Made by a program: the position numbers and the translations under genes. DNA of 64,000 bases from Candidatus Aalborgicola defluviihabitans (GTDB lineage Bacteria > Pseudomonadota > Gammaproteobacteria > Burkholderiales > Burkholderiaceae_C). Each line of letters begins with the position of its first letter. The stretch's first letter is position 1. The stretch covers positions 744,001 to 808,000 of the forward strand of contig JADIXX010000008.1 in assembly GCA_016705575.1 (NCBI GenBank). Reading direction: 5' to 3'. Shown here in pieces: positions 26,700 through 35,613 of the stretch. The notes beneath the pieces are model-generated. The model was not told the origin of the DNA and did no database searches. It worked only from the letters and a program-made list of their open reading frames with translations.

Positions 26700-26924
26700 T
26701 TGGCTGAAAGCAAACAGACCACGCGCCTCCTGCTCGCCGAAGACGACGCCCTGCTGGGGGATGGCCTGCGGGCCGAGTTGCGTCAGCTGGGCTTTCAGGT
26801 GGATTGGGTGCGTGACGGCGAGGCTGCTGAGCGCGAGCTGCGTGCCGGTGATTACAAAACGCCGCCGTGCGCGGGCGGAAATTGCTGGTTCGGCGCTCTG
26901 CATCCCTGGGCGGGTTGGCAGTGA
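26700..26924 (+). pseudogene. Truncated OmpR-type response regulator remnant
   Basis: The first 55 or so codons match the start of a QseB/TctD-like receiver domain (RLLLAEDDALLGDGLRAELR, then VDWVRDGEAAERELRAGDY). The similarity then stops just where the phospho-acceptor Asp should come, and the frame continues as unrelated Cys/Trp/Gly-rich sequence to a stop. No DNA-binding domain remains. It lacks an ATG (TTG only) and follows a dispersed repeat. I read it as the relic of a deletion. Confidence 0.7.
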
Positions 26925-27095
26925 CAGTGGAAAAAATAGCACCTGTATAAAGCCATGTTGAATCTGCATCAACGTGTGGTAACTACGGGCTGCCACTTCG
27001 GCTGGCCAGTAGGGCCGAGGTCTACAATGCACAACCCATAACAGGGCACCGGGCCATGCGCCTTTGCATCGGCCCCGCGCCACAGAGGATGCACG

Positions 27096-29447
27096 ATGCC
27101 CCATCAAAAGCCCCTTTCCCCCAAGGCCCCGGTCTCCAATTCGGCAGAAAAAGCCGCCCAATTGCGCCAGGCCGCCCTGGAATACCACGAGTTCCCGACG
27201 CCTGGAAAAATCGCCGTAAGCGCCACCAAGCAGCTGGTAAACCAGCACGATCTGGCCTTGGCCTATTCGCCCGGTGTCGCTGCCCCCTGTGAGGAAATCG
27301 TCAAGGACCCCAACAACGCCTTCAAGTACACCAGTCGGGGCAACCTGGTGGCAGTCATCACCAACGGCACGGCCGTGCTGGGCCTGGGCGACATCGGCCC
27401 GCTGGCATCCAAGCCCGTGATGGAAGGCAAGGCTGTGCTGTTCAAAAAGTTCGCGGGCATCGACGTGTTCGACCTGGAGATCAACGAAAAGCACGACCTG
27501 GACAAGCTGGTCGACATCATCGCTTCGCTGGAACCGACCTTTGGTGGCATCAACCTGGAAGATATCAAAGCGCCCGATTGCTTTTACGTCGAGCGCAAGC
27601 TGCGCGAGCGCATGAACATTCCGGTCTTCCACGATGACCAGCACGGAACCGCCATTTGCGTCGGTGCCGCCATGCTCAATGGCATCAAGGTGGTCGGCAA
27701 GGACATCAAACAAGTCAAGTTGGTGACCTCCGGTGCGGGCGCGGCGGCATTGGCCTGCCTTGGCCTGTTGGTCAAGCTGGGCATGCCCCGCGAGAACATC
27801 TGGGTCACAGACCTGGCTGGCCTGGTCTATGAAGGCCGCACGGAGCTGATGGACGAAGACAAGGCGCAGTTCGCCCAGAAAACCGAACAGCGCACCCTGC
27901 GCGAAGCGATTGTCGGTGCTGACATTTTCCTGGGTCTGTCCGCCGGTGGCGTGCTGAAGGCCGATATGGTGAAGTCCATGGCCACCAAGCCCCTGGTGTT
28001 TGCGCTGGCCAATCCGACGCCCGAAATCCGGCCCGAGGAAGCGCATGCCGTGCGCGACGACGTCATCATGGCCACTGGTCGCACCGATTATCCCAACCAG
28101 GTCAACAATGTCCTGTGTTTCCCCTATATCTTCCGCGGCGCACTGGATGCAGGCGCCTCCACCATCACGGTGGAGATGGAGATCGCCGCCGTGCATGCCA
28201 TTGCCGAGCTGGCCCAGGCCGAGCAAAGCGAGGTAGTGGCCGCTGCCTACGTGGGCGAGCAACTCGCCTTTGGCCCCGAGTACCTGATCCCCAAGCCGTT
28301 TGACCCACGCCTGATGATGAAGATCGCGCCGGCGGTGGCCCAGGCTGCGGCTGACAGCGGCGTAGCCTTGCGCCCCATTGCCGACATGGATGCCTACCGC
28401 GACAAGCTGCAGACCTTTGTCTACGCTTCTGGTACCACCATGAAGCCCATCTTTACGGCGGCCAAGAACGCGCTGAAAAAACGCGTGGCCTACGCCGAGG
28501 GTGAAGAAGAGCGCGTTTTGCGCGCCGCCCAGATCGTGGTGGACGAACGCCTGGCCCTGCCTACCCTGATCGGGCGGCCAAAGGTAATTGCCGAGCGGAT
28601 CGAAAAATTCGGCCTGCGCCTGCGTGAGGGGGTGGACTACAACGTGGTCAACGTCGAGCACGACCACCGCTACCGCGACTTCTGGCAGACCTACCACCGC
28701 ATGACCGAACGCAAAGGCATTACGGTGCAGGTCGCCAAGATCGAAATGCGACGGCGCCTGACCCTGATTGGTGCCATGTTGCTGCAAAAGGGCGATGTAG
28801 ACGGCCTGATTTGCGGTACCTGGGGCACCACTGCCTTGCACCTGCAATACCTGGACCAGGTCATTGGCAAGCGCGCACCCACCACGCCCGGTGACGACGT
28901 ACAAATCTACGCCTGCATGAATGGACTGATGCTGCCGGACCGGCAGATTTTTCTGGTGGACACCCACGTCAACTACGACCCCACGGCACGGGAACTGGCC
29001 AAAATCACCATCATGGCGGCCGAAGAAATGCGCCGATTTGGTGTCATGCCCAAGGCAGCGCTGCTCTCCCACTCCAGTTTTGGCAGCAGCAACGAGCCCA
29101 GCGCCGTCAAGATGCGCCAGACCCTGGCCCTGCTGCAACAGCAGGCGCCTTGGCTGGAAGTGGACGGGGAGATGCACGGAGACGTCGCCCTGGACGGCGC
29201 CGCCCGTGCCGCCCTGATGCCCAATAGCACGCTGCACGGTAACGCCAACCTGCTAGTACTGCCGAACATCGATGCCGCCAATATTGCCTACAACCTGCTT
29301 AAAACAGCAGCGGGTGGCAACATTGCCATAGGCCCGGTCTTGCTGGGTGCCGCCAAACCGGTGCATGTACTCACCGCCAGCACCACCGTGCGGCGCATTG
29401 TGAATATGACGGCACTGACTGTTGCTGACGCAAATGTTAATCGATAA
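27096..29447 (+). CDS. maeB: NADP-dependent malic enzyme with phosphotransacetylase-like domain
   Basis: 783 residues. The malic-enzyme half (about 1-440) shows LAYSPGVAAPCEEI, IPVFHDDQHGTA and VTSGAGAAALACLGLL (nucleotide site). The C-terminal half (about 450-780) is phosphotransacetylase-like (KPIFTAAKNALKKRVAYAEGEEERVLRAA). It decarboxylates malate to pyruvate with NADPH formation; in MaeB the second domain is regulatory. A strong terminator follows. Confidence 0.95.
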   Translation: MPHQKPLSPKAPVSNSAEKAAQLRQAALEYHEFPTPGKIAVSATKQLVNQHDLALAYSPGVAAPCEEIVKDPNNAFKYTSRGNLVAVITNGTAVLGLGDIGPLASKPVMEGKAVLFKKFAGIDVFDLEINEKHDLDKLVDIIASLEPTFGGINLEDIKAPDCFYVERKLRERMNIPVFHDDQHGTAICVGAAMLNGIKVVGKDIKQVKLVTSGAGAAALACLGLLVKLGMPRENIWVTDLAGLVYEGRTELMDEDKAQFAQKTEQRTLREAIVGADIFLGLSAGGVLKADMVKSMATKPLVFALANPTPEIRPEEAHAVRDDVIMATGRTDYPNQVNNVLCFPYIFRGALDAGASTITVEMEIAAVHAIAELAQAEQSEVVAAAYVGEQLAFGPEYLIPKPFDPRLMMKIAPAVAQAAADSGVALRPIADMDAYRDKLQTFVYASGTTMKPIFTAAKNALKKRVAYAEGEEERVLRAAQIVVDERLALPTLIGRPKVIAERIEKFGLRLREGVDYNVVNVEHDHRYRDFWQTYHRMTERKGITVQVAKIEMRRRLTLIGAMLLQKGDVDGLICGTWGTTALHLQYLDQVIGKRAPTTPGDDVQIYACMNGLMLPDRQIFLVDTHVNYDPTARELAKITIMAAEEMRRFGVMPKAALLSHSSFGSSNEPSAVKMRQTLALLQQQAPWLEVDGEMHGDVALDGAARAALMPNSTLHGNANLLVLPNIDAANIAYNLLKTAAGGNIAIGPVLLGAAKPVHVLTASTTVRRIVNMTALTVADANVNR

Positions 29448-29492
29448 GACTTTACAGAACAGTTAGCACAAACTCACATATATTTATAGAGT

Positions 29493-29530
29493 AAAGGCCT
29501 TGCCTAAATTTTGGGCAAGGCCTTGCTTTT
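29493..29530 (+). terminator. Rho-independent terminator of maeB
   Basis: AAGGCCTTGCC and GGCAAGGCCTT form an 11-bp stem with a short AT-rich loop, followed by a T-run, about 46 bases past the maeB stop. Confidence 0.9.
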
Positions 29531-29599
29531 TGGAGTGAAATACGCGAAACTGCACGACTTGGGTTTTTCGGGTTTACCCGGGGTTGTTTACGAGGAGTT

Positions 29600-29986
29600 A
29601 TGGTGCGCAGTGGGGTTGTTAAGTTAGTGCTTACCTGCTTTTTGTTGGCGCTGACCATGACGTTTGGCGCAGTGCAGGCCAAGGAGCCAATGGCCTTCGT
29701 AACAACGGTGGCATTGAACCAATTGCCTCCGCAAGGGATCGAAACCTACCAGTTGATACACCAAGGCGGCCCATTTCCATTTGGAAAGGACGGCGTGGTT
29801 TTTGGCAATCGGGAACGCGTGCTGCCCACTCAAAAGCGCGGTTATTACCGCGAGTACACCGTTAAAACGCCCCGGTCACGTGATCGGGGTGCCCGTCGAA
29901 TTGTGTGCGGTGGACCGACCACGGCACCGAATGCGTGTTACTACTCTGCCGATCATTACGCGAGCTTTCGCCGGATCGTGCCCTAA
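29600..29986 (+). CDS. Secreted guanyl-specific ribonuclease, RNase Sa/barnase-like
   Basis: 128 residues with a signal peptide ending near residue 27. The core matches RNase Sa (microbial RNase T1/Sa/barnase superfamily): KDGVVFGNRERVLPTQKRGY, YREYTV, ARRIVCG and SADHYASF. By alignment to RNase Sa the guanine-recognition Glu is E72 and the catalytic set is E85, R100 and H119, all present. It should cut RNA after G outside the cytoplasm. A barstar-family gene follows 36 bases downstream, as expected for cell protection. The start has GAGGAG upstream with very short spacing. The module is visibly more AT-rich than its neighbours, which suggests acquisition. Confidence 0.88.
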   Translation: MVRSGVVKLVLTCFLLALTMTFGAVQAKEPMAFVTTVALNQLPPQGIETYQLIHQGGPFPFGKDGVVFGNRERVLPTQKRGYYREYTVKTPRSRDRGARRIVCGGPTTAPNACYYSADHYASFRRIVP

Positions 29987-30022
29987 ACGGAATTTGTTTA
30001 TTTTTTTGAAAGTGAAGCGGGG

Positions 30023-30424
30023 ATGGATATGCCACTTCGAACAGTCAGAACCAACATCGTTCAATCGATACGGGCGTTTCGCGTGCCTGATTTACAGTCA
30101 GCCGCGCAGACGCTGGGTCACCACTTCCTCTACGCCAATCTGGCGGATGCACAGACCAAGCAAGACGTACTGGACTTGATCGGCCAGCAGTTCAAGTTGC
30201 CCACACATGTGGGCAAGAATTTTGACGCCCTCTACGACAGCATGACGGACCCGGTGCACAAGTCGGGGCCGCAGCCTGGTTTCATTGCCGTGCTGGAACA
30301 CATTCCGGCCAACACCAAGTTCGACAAGGAAGCCCGAGAGCAGTTGCTCGACATCTTCCGGGATACGGCCGATTACTGGGGAGACCGGAAGATACCGTTC
30401 CGATGCTTCTATTCTTTTCTGTAG
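30023..30424 (+). CDS. Barstar-family ribonuclease inhibitor
   Basis: 133 residues without a signal peptide. The barstar signature is present: HFLYANLADAQTKQDVLDLI, then KNFDALYDSMTD with the acidic helix that plugs the RNase active site. It presumably neutralises unexported ribonuclease from the gene before it. ATGs at 30023 and 30029 are both possible. A perfect hairpin overlaps its stop codon. Confidence 0.88.
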   Translation: MDMPLRTVRTNIVQSIRAFRVPDLQSAAQTLGHHFLYANLADAQTKQDVLDLIGQQFKLPTHVGKNFDALYDSMTDPVHKSGPQPGFIAVLEHIPANTKFDKEAREQLLDIFRDTADYWGDRKIPFRCFYSFL

Positions 30425-30460
30425 CCCGTTCTGCACACACCAGCCAAGCAGAACGGGCTA
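30422..30460 (+). other. Perfect 13-bp hairpin at the end of barstar
   Basis: TAGCCCGTTCTGC pairs exactly with GCAGAACGGGCTA across a 13-base loop. The 5' arm starts with the barstar stop codon. No T-run follows. It may protect the mRNA end, or be the border of an inserted cassette. Confidence 0.6.
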
Positions 30461-30683
30461 ACGAGGCTAACGCAACCGCCACCCAGACTCCCGCCATTGC
30501 CGGAATCGAAATGACCACCGAAGCGGGCGAGAGGATGCCAACCGACAAACTGTTGGACGTATCACCCCTGGCGCTGCGCATGAGCAGCCCCTTCAACTCC
30601 GGATACTGGCTGGCAGCAGCTTAAAGTCCCCTGTGGCATTCGCGCCGCCGACTTCCCGTTACGTGCGAGTCCAGCCAGTCTCC

Positions 30684-30711
30684 AAAGCCCATCTGCGTGA
30701 TGGGCTTTTTT
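30684..30711 (+). terminator. Rho-independent terminator upstream of the PAS kinase gene
   Basis: AAAGCCCATC-TGCGT-GATGGGCTTTTTT. It lies about 50 bases before the chosen kinase start, insulating that gene from the barstar side. The gap 30425-30761 contains this terminator, the barstar hairpin and one short open frame I do not trust. Confidence 0.85.
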
Positions 30712-30761
30712 CCGCCTGCGCTGTACTATCACCCCTCAACCACTACGACACGCCTGCGCCA

Positions 30762-32837
30762 ATGGGACTACTGGCTAAGCTGCTACCGTCAGCGATCACA
30801 CGATGGCTCTTAAAGTCCTTGGGCGGAAGCAGTGATGACCGCTATGCACGGGTGTTTCAGGCCAGCCCCGACTGGATTGTGGTCACCCGCATGCGCGATG
30901 GTCTGATTGTTGATGCCAACCGGGGGTTTGAGATTATTAGTGGCCACCGGGCAACCGATGTACTGGGCCATAGCATCGCGGAATTTAATGTTTGGGTGCA
31001 CCCCGAGCAACGGGACCGATTGGTCCAGGAACTCGAGAAACACGGTGTGGCACGCGACACCCTGGTACAACTGTGCCGACGTGATGGCACCGTACGCGAC
31101 TGTATGGTCAATGCGGCAGTGATCGCGCTGAGGGGCGAGACTGACCCCCACGCAGTATGGATTGCCCGCGACGTGACCGACCAGAACGCCATCCATGAAC
31201 AATTCAAGGCCGCATTCCAGTTGACGCCGGACTTCATGTCTATTTCACGACTGAGCGATGGGACCTATGTCGAAGTCAATGCCGCCTTTGAACGCATCAC
31301 CGGTCTGACCCGCGAGAACACCCTGGGACGAACCTCTCTGGAATTGGGCGTGTGGCACGACCCCAAAGCCCGCGAGGCACTGGTTGAGGCCTTTCAATCC
31401 TGCGGCTCGCTACACGAGTATTTCATCCTCATCAATGGTCGCGACGAAAAGGTGCGCGAGGCATTGGTCAATGCTGCCACCTTTGAGGCACGCGGGGATC
31501 GTTACATGATTGCCCTGCTGCGCGATGTGACCGATGACCGCGCAGCTGCCCGCGCGCTGCAGGAAAGCGAGGCACGCTTTTCGCGCCTGTTCGAGCAATC
31601 GCCCTTGCCCATGTGCTACTCCAGCGACAGCGATGGGTTTACCACTACACAGTGGAACCACGCCTGGTTTGTAGCGTTCGGTTTTAATCCTGCCACCGCC
31701 CAGGGAAAATCCGGCAATACCTTGGGCATCTGGGTGAACCCCGATGAACGCAAAAAAATACTGGACCAATCCATCCAGGGAGGCGACCTTTCAGATGTGG
31801 AAGTGGCCATGCAGCGTGCCAATGGCGAACTTCGCTGGATTTCGATTTCTACCCGCACCTTCAAAGAACCTCTGCGCACCCTGATTCTGTTTTCCTACTT
31901 TGATACCACCGAGCGCCGCCGTGCGCAGGACGAAATCCAGAGCCTCAACGCCGAACTCGAAGGCCGGGTAGCACGACGCACAGCCGACCTCGAACAGGCC
32001 AACCAGGAACTATCCCAAACCTTGGCTACCCTGAAAACGGCCAAAGACCAATTGGTGCAGTCGGAAAAACTGGCTGCACTGGGCGCCTTGGTGGCGGGCG
32101 TAGCCCACGAACTGAACACACCCATCGGCAACGGTCTGACGGTAGCCAGTTCCCTACAGTTCCGTGTAGAAGAACTCGCCACGTTACTGGACAAAGGCAT
32201 GAAGCGATCCGACCTGTCGGAATTCCTGGAAGATACTCGCATGGCCACCGATATCCTGACGCGCAACCTGGCCAGAGCCGGCGCCCTGGTGGCCAGTTTC
32301 AAACAAGTGGCAGTGGACCAGACCAGCTCCCAGCGACGCCGGTTTTTGCTCTCGGATCTGGTGTCTGAAATTCTGCTCACGCTCAACCCCACCATTCGCT
32401 CGGCGGGCTGCCACATGCAAGTGGATGTTGCCGACACCCTGCAAATGGACAGCTTCCCGGGGCCACTGGGCCAGGTTCTCAACAACCTCATCAACAACGC
32501 CATCGTGCACGGATTTCAGCAGCAGGCAAGCGGCACCATTTCCATTGTGGCCAGGGCACTGGGCGATGCGCAATTGACGCTCCTGGTTCAAGACGACGGC
32601 TGCGGCATCCCCGAGGCAGACATGGTGCACGTTTTCGAGCCTTTTTTCACCACCCGCATGGGGCATGGCGGTTCCGGCTTGGGCCTGCACATCGTGCACA
32701 ACCTGGTCACGGGAGTATTGGGCGGAACGATTGAAGCCCAGAGTGAGGTGGGACGCGGTGCGCTCTTTACACTCACCCTGCCCATGTCCGCACCCATCCT
32801 CGACAGCACGCACCAGGACAGCCTGCCCACCGTCTAA
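30762..32837 (+). CDS. Cytoplasmic multi-PAS sensor histidine kinase
   Basis: 691 residues from the ATG at 30762, chosen because it lies past a terminator. No clear transmembrane helix. Three PAS domains (about 25-145, 150-270, 275-395) lead into a coiled coil, the phospho-acceptor box (GVAHELNTPIGNGL, His449) and an ATPase domain (NNLINNAIVHG, DDGCGIP, GGSGLGLHIVHNLV). There is no response regulator beside it. hemN follows 29 bases downstream and may be co-transcribed, which hints at an oxygen or redox cue (inference). Confidence 0.9.
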   Translation: MGLLAKLLPSAITRWLLKSLGGSSDDRYARVFQASPDWIVVTRMRDGLIVDANRGFEIISGHRATDVLGHSIAEFNVWVHPEQRDRLVQELEKHGVARDTLVQLCRRDGTVRDCMVNAAVIALRGETDPHAVWIARDVTDQNAIHEQFKAAFQLTPDFMSISRLSDGTYVEVNAAFERITGLTRENTLGRTSLELGVWHDPKAREALVEAFQSCGSLHEYFILINGRDEKVREALVNAATFEARGDRYMIALLRDVTDDRAAARALQESEARFSRLFEQSPLPMCYSSDSDGFTTTQWNHAWFVAFGFNPATAQGKSGNTLGIWVNPDERKKILDQSIQGGDLSDVEVAMQRANGELRWISISTRTFKEPLRTLILFSYFDTTERRRAQDEIQSLNAELEGRVARRTADLEQANQELSQTLATLKTAKDQLVQSEKLAALGALVAGVAHELNTPIGNGLTVASSLQFRVEELATLLDKGMKRSDLSEFLEDTRMATDILTRNLARAGALVASFKQVAVDQTSSQRRRFLLSDLVSEILLTLNPTIRSAGCHMQVDVADTLQMDSFPGPLGQVLNNLINNAIVHGFQQQASGTISIVARALGDAQLTLLVQDDGCGIPEADMVHVFEPFFTTRMGHGGSGLGLHIVHNLVTGVLGGTIEAQSEVGRGALFTLTLPMSAPILDSTHQDSLPTV

Positions 32838-32866
32838 CACCCGTTCATCATCATCAGGACCCCGCA

Positions 32867-34258
32867 ATGACACTCCCCACACCCGACATGGAACTATCGG
32901 AAGAACTGGTCCGCAAATTTGACAAGTTGGGCCCGCGCTACACCTCTTACCCAACGGCCGACCGCTTTCACGCTGGCTTTACCGAGCAGGACTACCGGGG
33001 CTACCTCGACCAGCGCGCCGCACGCAGCGACAACCCGCCGCTGTCCATCTACTTCCACCTGCCGTTTTGCGAATCGCTGTGCTATTTCTGCGCCTGCAAC
33101 AAAATCATCACCAAGGACCATGAGCGCGTGGGTGAATACCTGCGCTACCTGGACAAGGAAATGGCCCTGGTAGCCTCGCGACTGGGGCCCGACCGCAGGA
33201 CCGTGCAGCTGCACCTGGGCGGCGGCACACCTACCTTCTTCAATGCCGACGAGCTGCGCCAGCTCATGGCCATGGTGCGAGCGCACTTTCAATTCACACC
33301 GGACGCCGAGTTGGGCGTTGAAATCGATCCCCGCACCGTGCAGGGCGGGACCCTGGCCATGTTGGCCGAATTGGGTTTCAACCGCAACAGCTTTGGCGTG
33401 CAGGATTTCGACCCCGCCGTGCAACAGGCGGTCAACCGTATCCAGCCGCTGGAAATGGTGGAGGCGGCAGTAGTGGAAAGCCGCAAGCATGGCTTTGAGT
33501 CCGTCAATGCCGACCTGATTTACGGTTTGCCCAAGCAGACTCAGGAGAGTTTTGGTCGCACATTGGACAACCTGATCCGTGTCTCGCCCGACCGCATTGC
33601 GCTGTACAACTACGCCCATCTGCCCCAGCGCTTCAAGGCCCAACGCCTCATCGAGCCCAGCGACCTGCCGTCGGCCGAGGCCCGGTTGCAGATTTTCCTG
33701 ATGTCAATGCGCCGCCTGCTCGACGCCGGCTATGTCTACATCGGACTGGACCACTTTTCCAAACCCGATGACGAACTGAACAAGGCGCGCCTGGACAAGA
33801 GTCTGCACCGCAACTTCCAGGGCTATACGACCCGCGCCGAGTGCGACTTGATTGGTTTTGGCGTCTCGGCCATCAGCAAGGTGGGCAACTCCTACAGCCA
33901 GGCAGTGCGCACGGTCAGCGCCTATTACCAGCACCTGGACGCGGGAGAACTTCCGATTGAAAAGGGGTTTGAACTCAGCCAGGACGACGTGTTGCGCCGC
34001 GACATCATCATGACCCTGATGTGCAGCGCACCGGTGGAAGTGGACGGCGTTAACCGCAAATACGGCATCGACTTCAATACCTATTTCGCACCGGAGCTGC
34101 AGCGGCTTCTGCCTTACGAGGAAGCAGGTCTGATCACGATCACGCCCGACGCGATTCGTGTGACACCCAAGGGGCGCCTGTTTGTGCGTGCCAGCGGGAT
34201 GGTGTTTGACAAGTTCCTGGGCCAGCCCACCACGTCCACCTACTCCAAGCTCATCTGA
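32867..34258 (+). CDS. hemN: Oxygen-independent coproporphyrinogen III dehydrogenase
   Basis: 463 residues. The radical-SAM motif is FCESLCYFCAC, and the N-terminal GPRYTSYPTADRF and later HLGGGTPTFF are hallmarks of true HemN, not HemW. It makes protoporphyrinogen IX without oxygen using two SAM. Its last eight bases overlap the convergent nsrR-like gene. Confidence 0.94.
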   Translation: MTLPTPDMELSEELVRKFDKLGPRYTSYPTADRFHAGFTEQDYRGYLDQRAARSDNPPLSIYFHLPFCESLCYFCACNKIITKDHERVGEYLRYLDKEMALVASRLGPDRRTVQLHLGGGTPTFFNADELRQLMAMVRAHFQFTPDAELGVEIDPRTVQGGTLAMLAELGFNRNSFGVQDFDPAVQQAVNRIQPLEMVEAAVVESRKHGFESVNADLIYGLPKQTQESFGRTLDNLIRVSPDRIALYNYAHLPQRFKAQRLIEPSDLPSAEARLQIFLMSMRRLLDAGYVYIGLDHFSKPDDELNKARLDKSLHRNFQGYTTRAECDLIGFGVSAISKVGNSYSQAVRTVSAYYQHLDAGELPIEKGFELSQDDVLRRDIIMTLMCSAPVEVDGVNRKYGIDFNTYFAPELQRLLPYEEAGLITITPDAIRVTPKGRLFVRASGMVFDKFLGQPTTSTYSKLI

Positions 34259-34727
34259 CCAGCGGCATCTTGCTGAAGAACCGAACCGTTTGTTGGGCCG
34301 TGGCAGCCGAATCAGGGTGCGCGGCGGTTTTGCGCACCAGATGGTCCAGGGTCACCCCATCGAGCACCTTCAGGTAGGCCGCCGTGGCCTCGCCCAGCAC
34401 ATCTTCGAGTACGCAGGCCGAGGCATAAACACAGCGGTTGCTTTCGCGGTTGAAACACTCGGCCATGTTGAAGTCGGTTTCAGTCTGGCGCACCACTGAA
34501 CCGATATTGATGTCTGCTGGTTCACGGCCCAGCTTGAGCCCACCATTGCGTCCCCGAACAGTGGTCAGCAAGCCGAGTTGGCCCAGGTGGTGCACAACCT
34601 TGGTCAAATGGTTTTTGGAAATGCTGTGCAGGCTGGCAATGTCCTGAATCGTAACCAGACGTTCCCGATTGACGGCCAGATACATCAGCGTGCGCAGGGC
34701 GTAGTCGGTGTATGTGGTCAGTTTCAT
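34251..34727 (-). CDS. nsrR: Rrf2 family Fe-S regulator, NsrR-like
   Basis: 158 residues. The N-terminal winged helix (MKLTTYTDYALRTLMYLAV) is typical of NsrR, and the cluster cysteines are C91, C99 and C105 in ECFNRESNRCVYASAC. NsrR represses nitric-oxide detoxification genes until NO attacks its cluster. No hmp or nor gene is in the window. A GCGGTAA dyad lies just upstream of its start. Confidence 0.85.
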   Translation of the reverse strand: MKLTTYTDYALRTLMYLAVNRERLVTIQDIASLHSISKNHLTKVVHHLGQLGLLTTVRGRNGGLKLGREPADINIGSVVRQTETDFNMAECFNRESNRCVYASACVLEDVLGEATAAYLKVLDGVTLDHLVRKTAAHPDSAATAQQTVRFFSKMPLVR

Positions 34728-34736
34728 GGTGTGTCA

Positions 34737-34759
34737 GCGGTAATCTGCAAGCTTACCGC
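34737..34759. promoter_or_regulatory. Dyad GCGGTAA-N9-TTACCGC upstream of the nsrR-like gene
   Basis: A perfect 7-bp inverted repeat ending 10 bases before the nsrR-like start, suitable for autoregulation. It does not match the usual NsrR consensus, so the binding factor is uncertain. Confidence 0.4.
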
Positions 34760-34760
34760 A

Positions 34761-34778
34761 ATGTGGCTTGGGCCACAT
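34761..34778 (-). other. Hairpin downstream of ksgA
   Basis: ATGTGGC-TTGG-GCCACAT, a perfect 7-bp stem 23 bases past the ksgA stop. It may mark the 3' end of the lptD-surA-ksgA transcript; no T-run follows. Confidence 0.45.
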
Positions 34779-34800
34779 GCCGAGTGCGCCCCGCCCCCAC

Positions 34801-35613
34801 TCAGGTAGCGGTCGGCATCTGTTGAGCCAGGGCCACGTAGTCAGCGACCGCAACTTCTTCGGCACGGCGCTGTACATCGAAGTGACCACCAAAGCCCTTG
34901 TCCGCCAGCCATCGCCCCAGGGTATGCCGCAGCAGCTTGCGGCGCTGGCTAAAAGCCACCTGCACCAACTCGCTCAGAAGCGCTACGTCCAGCAGCGGCG
35001 GTTGGGACAACGGCAGCATGCGCACCACGGCGCTGTCCACCCGTGGCGGCGGATCAAAACTCTGAGGTGGGACAAACAGCACGTTCTCCATGGCATACCG
35101 CCATTGCAACATCACGCTCAGGCGGCCATACGCTGATGTGGAGGGCTCTGCCACCATGCGGTCGATCACTTCCTTTTGCAGCATGAAGTGCTGGTCTTCT
35201 ATCACGTCCACCGCCGCCAACAAATGAAAGAGGATGGGGGTGGAAATGTTGTAAGGCAGGTTACCCACCACGCGCAACTTGGCCTGCGGCACTGAACCAG
35301 CGCCTGCATTTGCTATTGAATTAGTAGCTGACCACGTAGCGTTGACGAGGGCAAAGTCCACGTTCAGTACATCGGATTCGATGACTGTGAGTTGACCATG
35401 ACCGCGCAGACGCTGGGCCAGATCACGGTCCAGCTCAATCACCGTCAGGTGACCCAGACGCTCCACCAACGGTTGGGTCAGTGCTGCCAGACCCGGACCA
35501 ATCTCCACCATGCGCTGACCCGGGCGTGGATCAATCGCACGGACAATGGCATCAATGATGCCGCCGTCGATCAGGAAGTGTTGGCCAAAACGTTTACGGG
35601 CAATGTGCTTCAC
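34801..35613 (-). CDS. ksgA: 16S rRNA (adenine1518/1519-N6)-dimethyltransferase
   Basis: 270 residues from a GTG at 35613 that overlaps the surA stop (GTGA), so the genes are coupled; the product begins KHIARKRFGQHFL as in KsgA. SAM motif VEIGPGLAALT and catalytic NLPYN are present. It dimethylates two adenines in the 3' hairpin of 16S rRNA. Residues about 88-102 (ALVNATWSATNSIAN) are encoded by a dispersed repeat; E. coli KsgA has about ten residues here between the acidic motif and LRV.GNLPYN, so this looks like a tolerated insertion. Confidence 0.95.
   Translation of the reverse strand: MKHIARKRFGQHFLIDGGIIDAIVRAIDPRPGQRMVEIGPGLAALTQPLVERLGHLTVIELDRDLAQRLRGHGQLTVIESDVLNVDFALVNATWSATNSIANAGAGSVPQAKLRVVGNLPYNISTPILFHLLAAVDVIEDQHFMLQKEVIDRMVAEPSTSAYGRLSVMLQWRYAMENVLFVPPQSFDPPPRVDSAVVRMLPLSQPPLLDVALLSELVQVAFSQRRKLLRHTLGRWLADKGFGGHFDVQRRAEEVAVADYVALAQQMPTAT
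35309..35352 (+). repeat. Dispersed repeat copy E, inside ksgA
   Basis: TTTGCTATTGAATTAGTAGC followed by ACGTAGCGTTGACGAGGGC carries the fullest 5' block of the family. It is antisense to ksgA and translated in the same frame as copy B. Confidence 0.75.

Noticed and set aside
26700..26924. Functional single-domain response regulator
   Set aside because: The phospho-acceptor region and later receiver motifs are missing and the tail is unrelated sequence.
26697..29237. Very long open frame (846 codons) antisense to the malic enzyme gene
   Set aside because: maeB on the other strand is recognisable over its whole length. The antisense product is low-complexity His/Gln/Gly sequence of the sort GC-rich codon bias creates.
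30403..30624. Short open frame overlapping the end of barstar
   Set aside because: No ribosome site, no family resemblance, and it runs through the perfect hairpin at 30422-30460.
30640..30711. tRNA-like look of the sequence before the PAS kinase gene
   Set aside because: There is a terminator stem but no T-arm, anticodon stem or CCA end that fits a tRNA.
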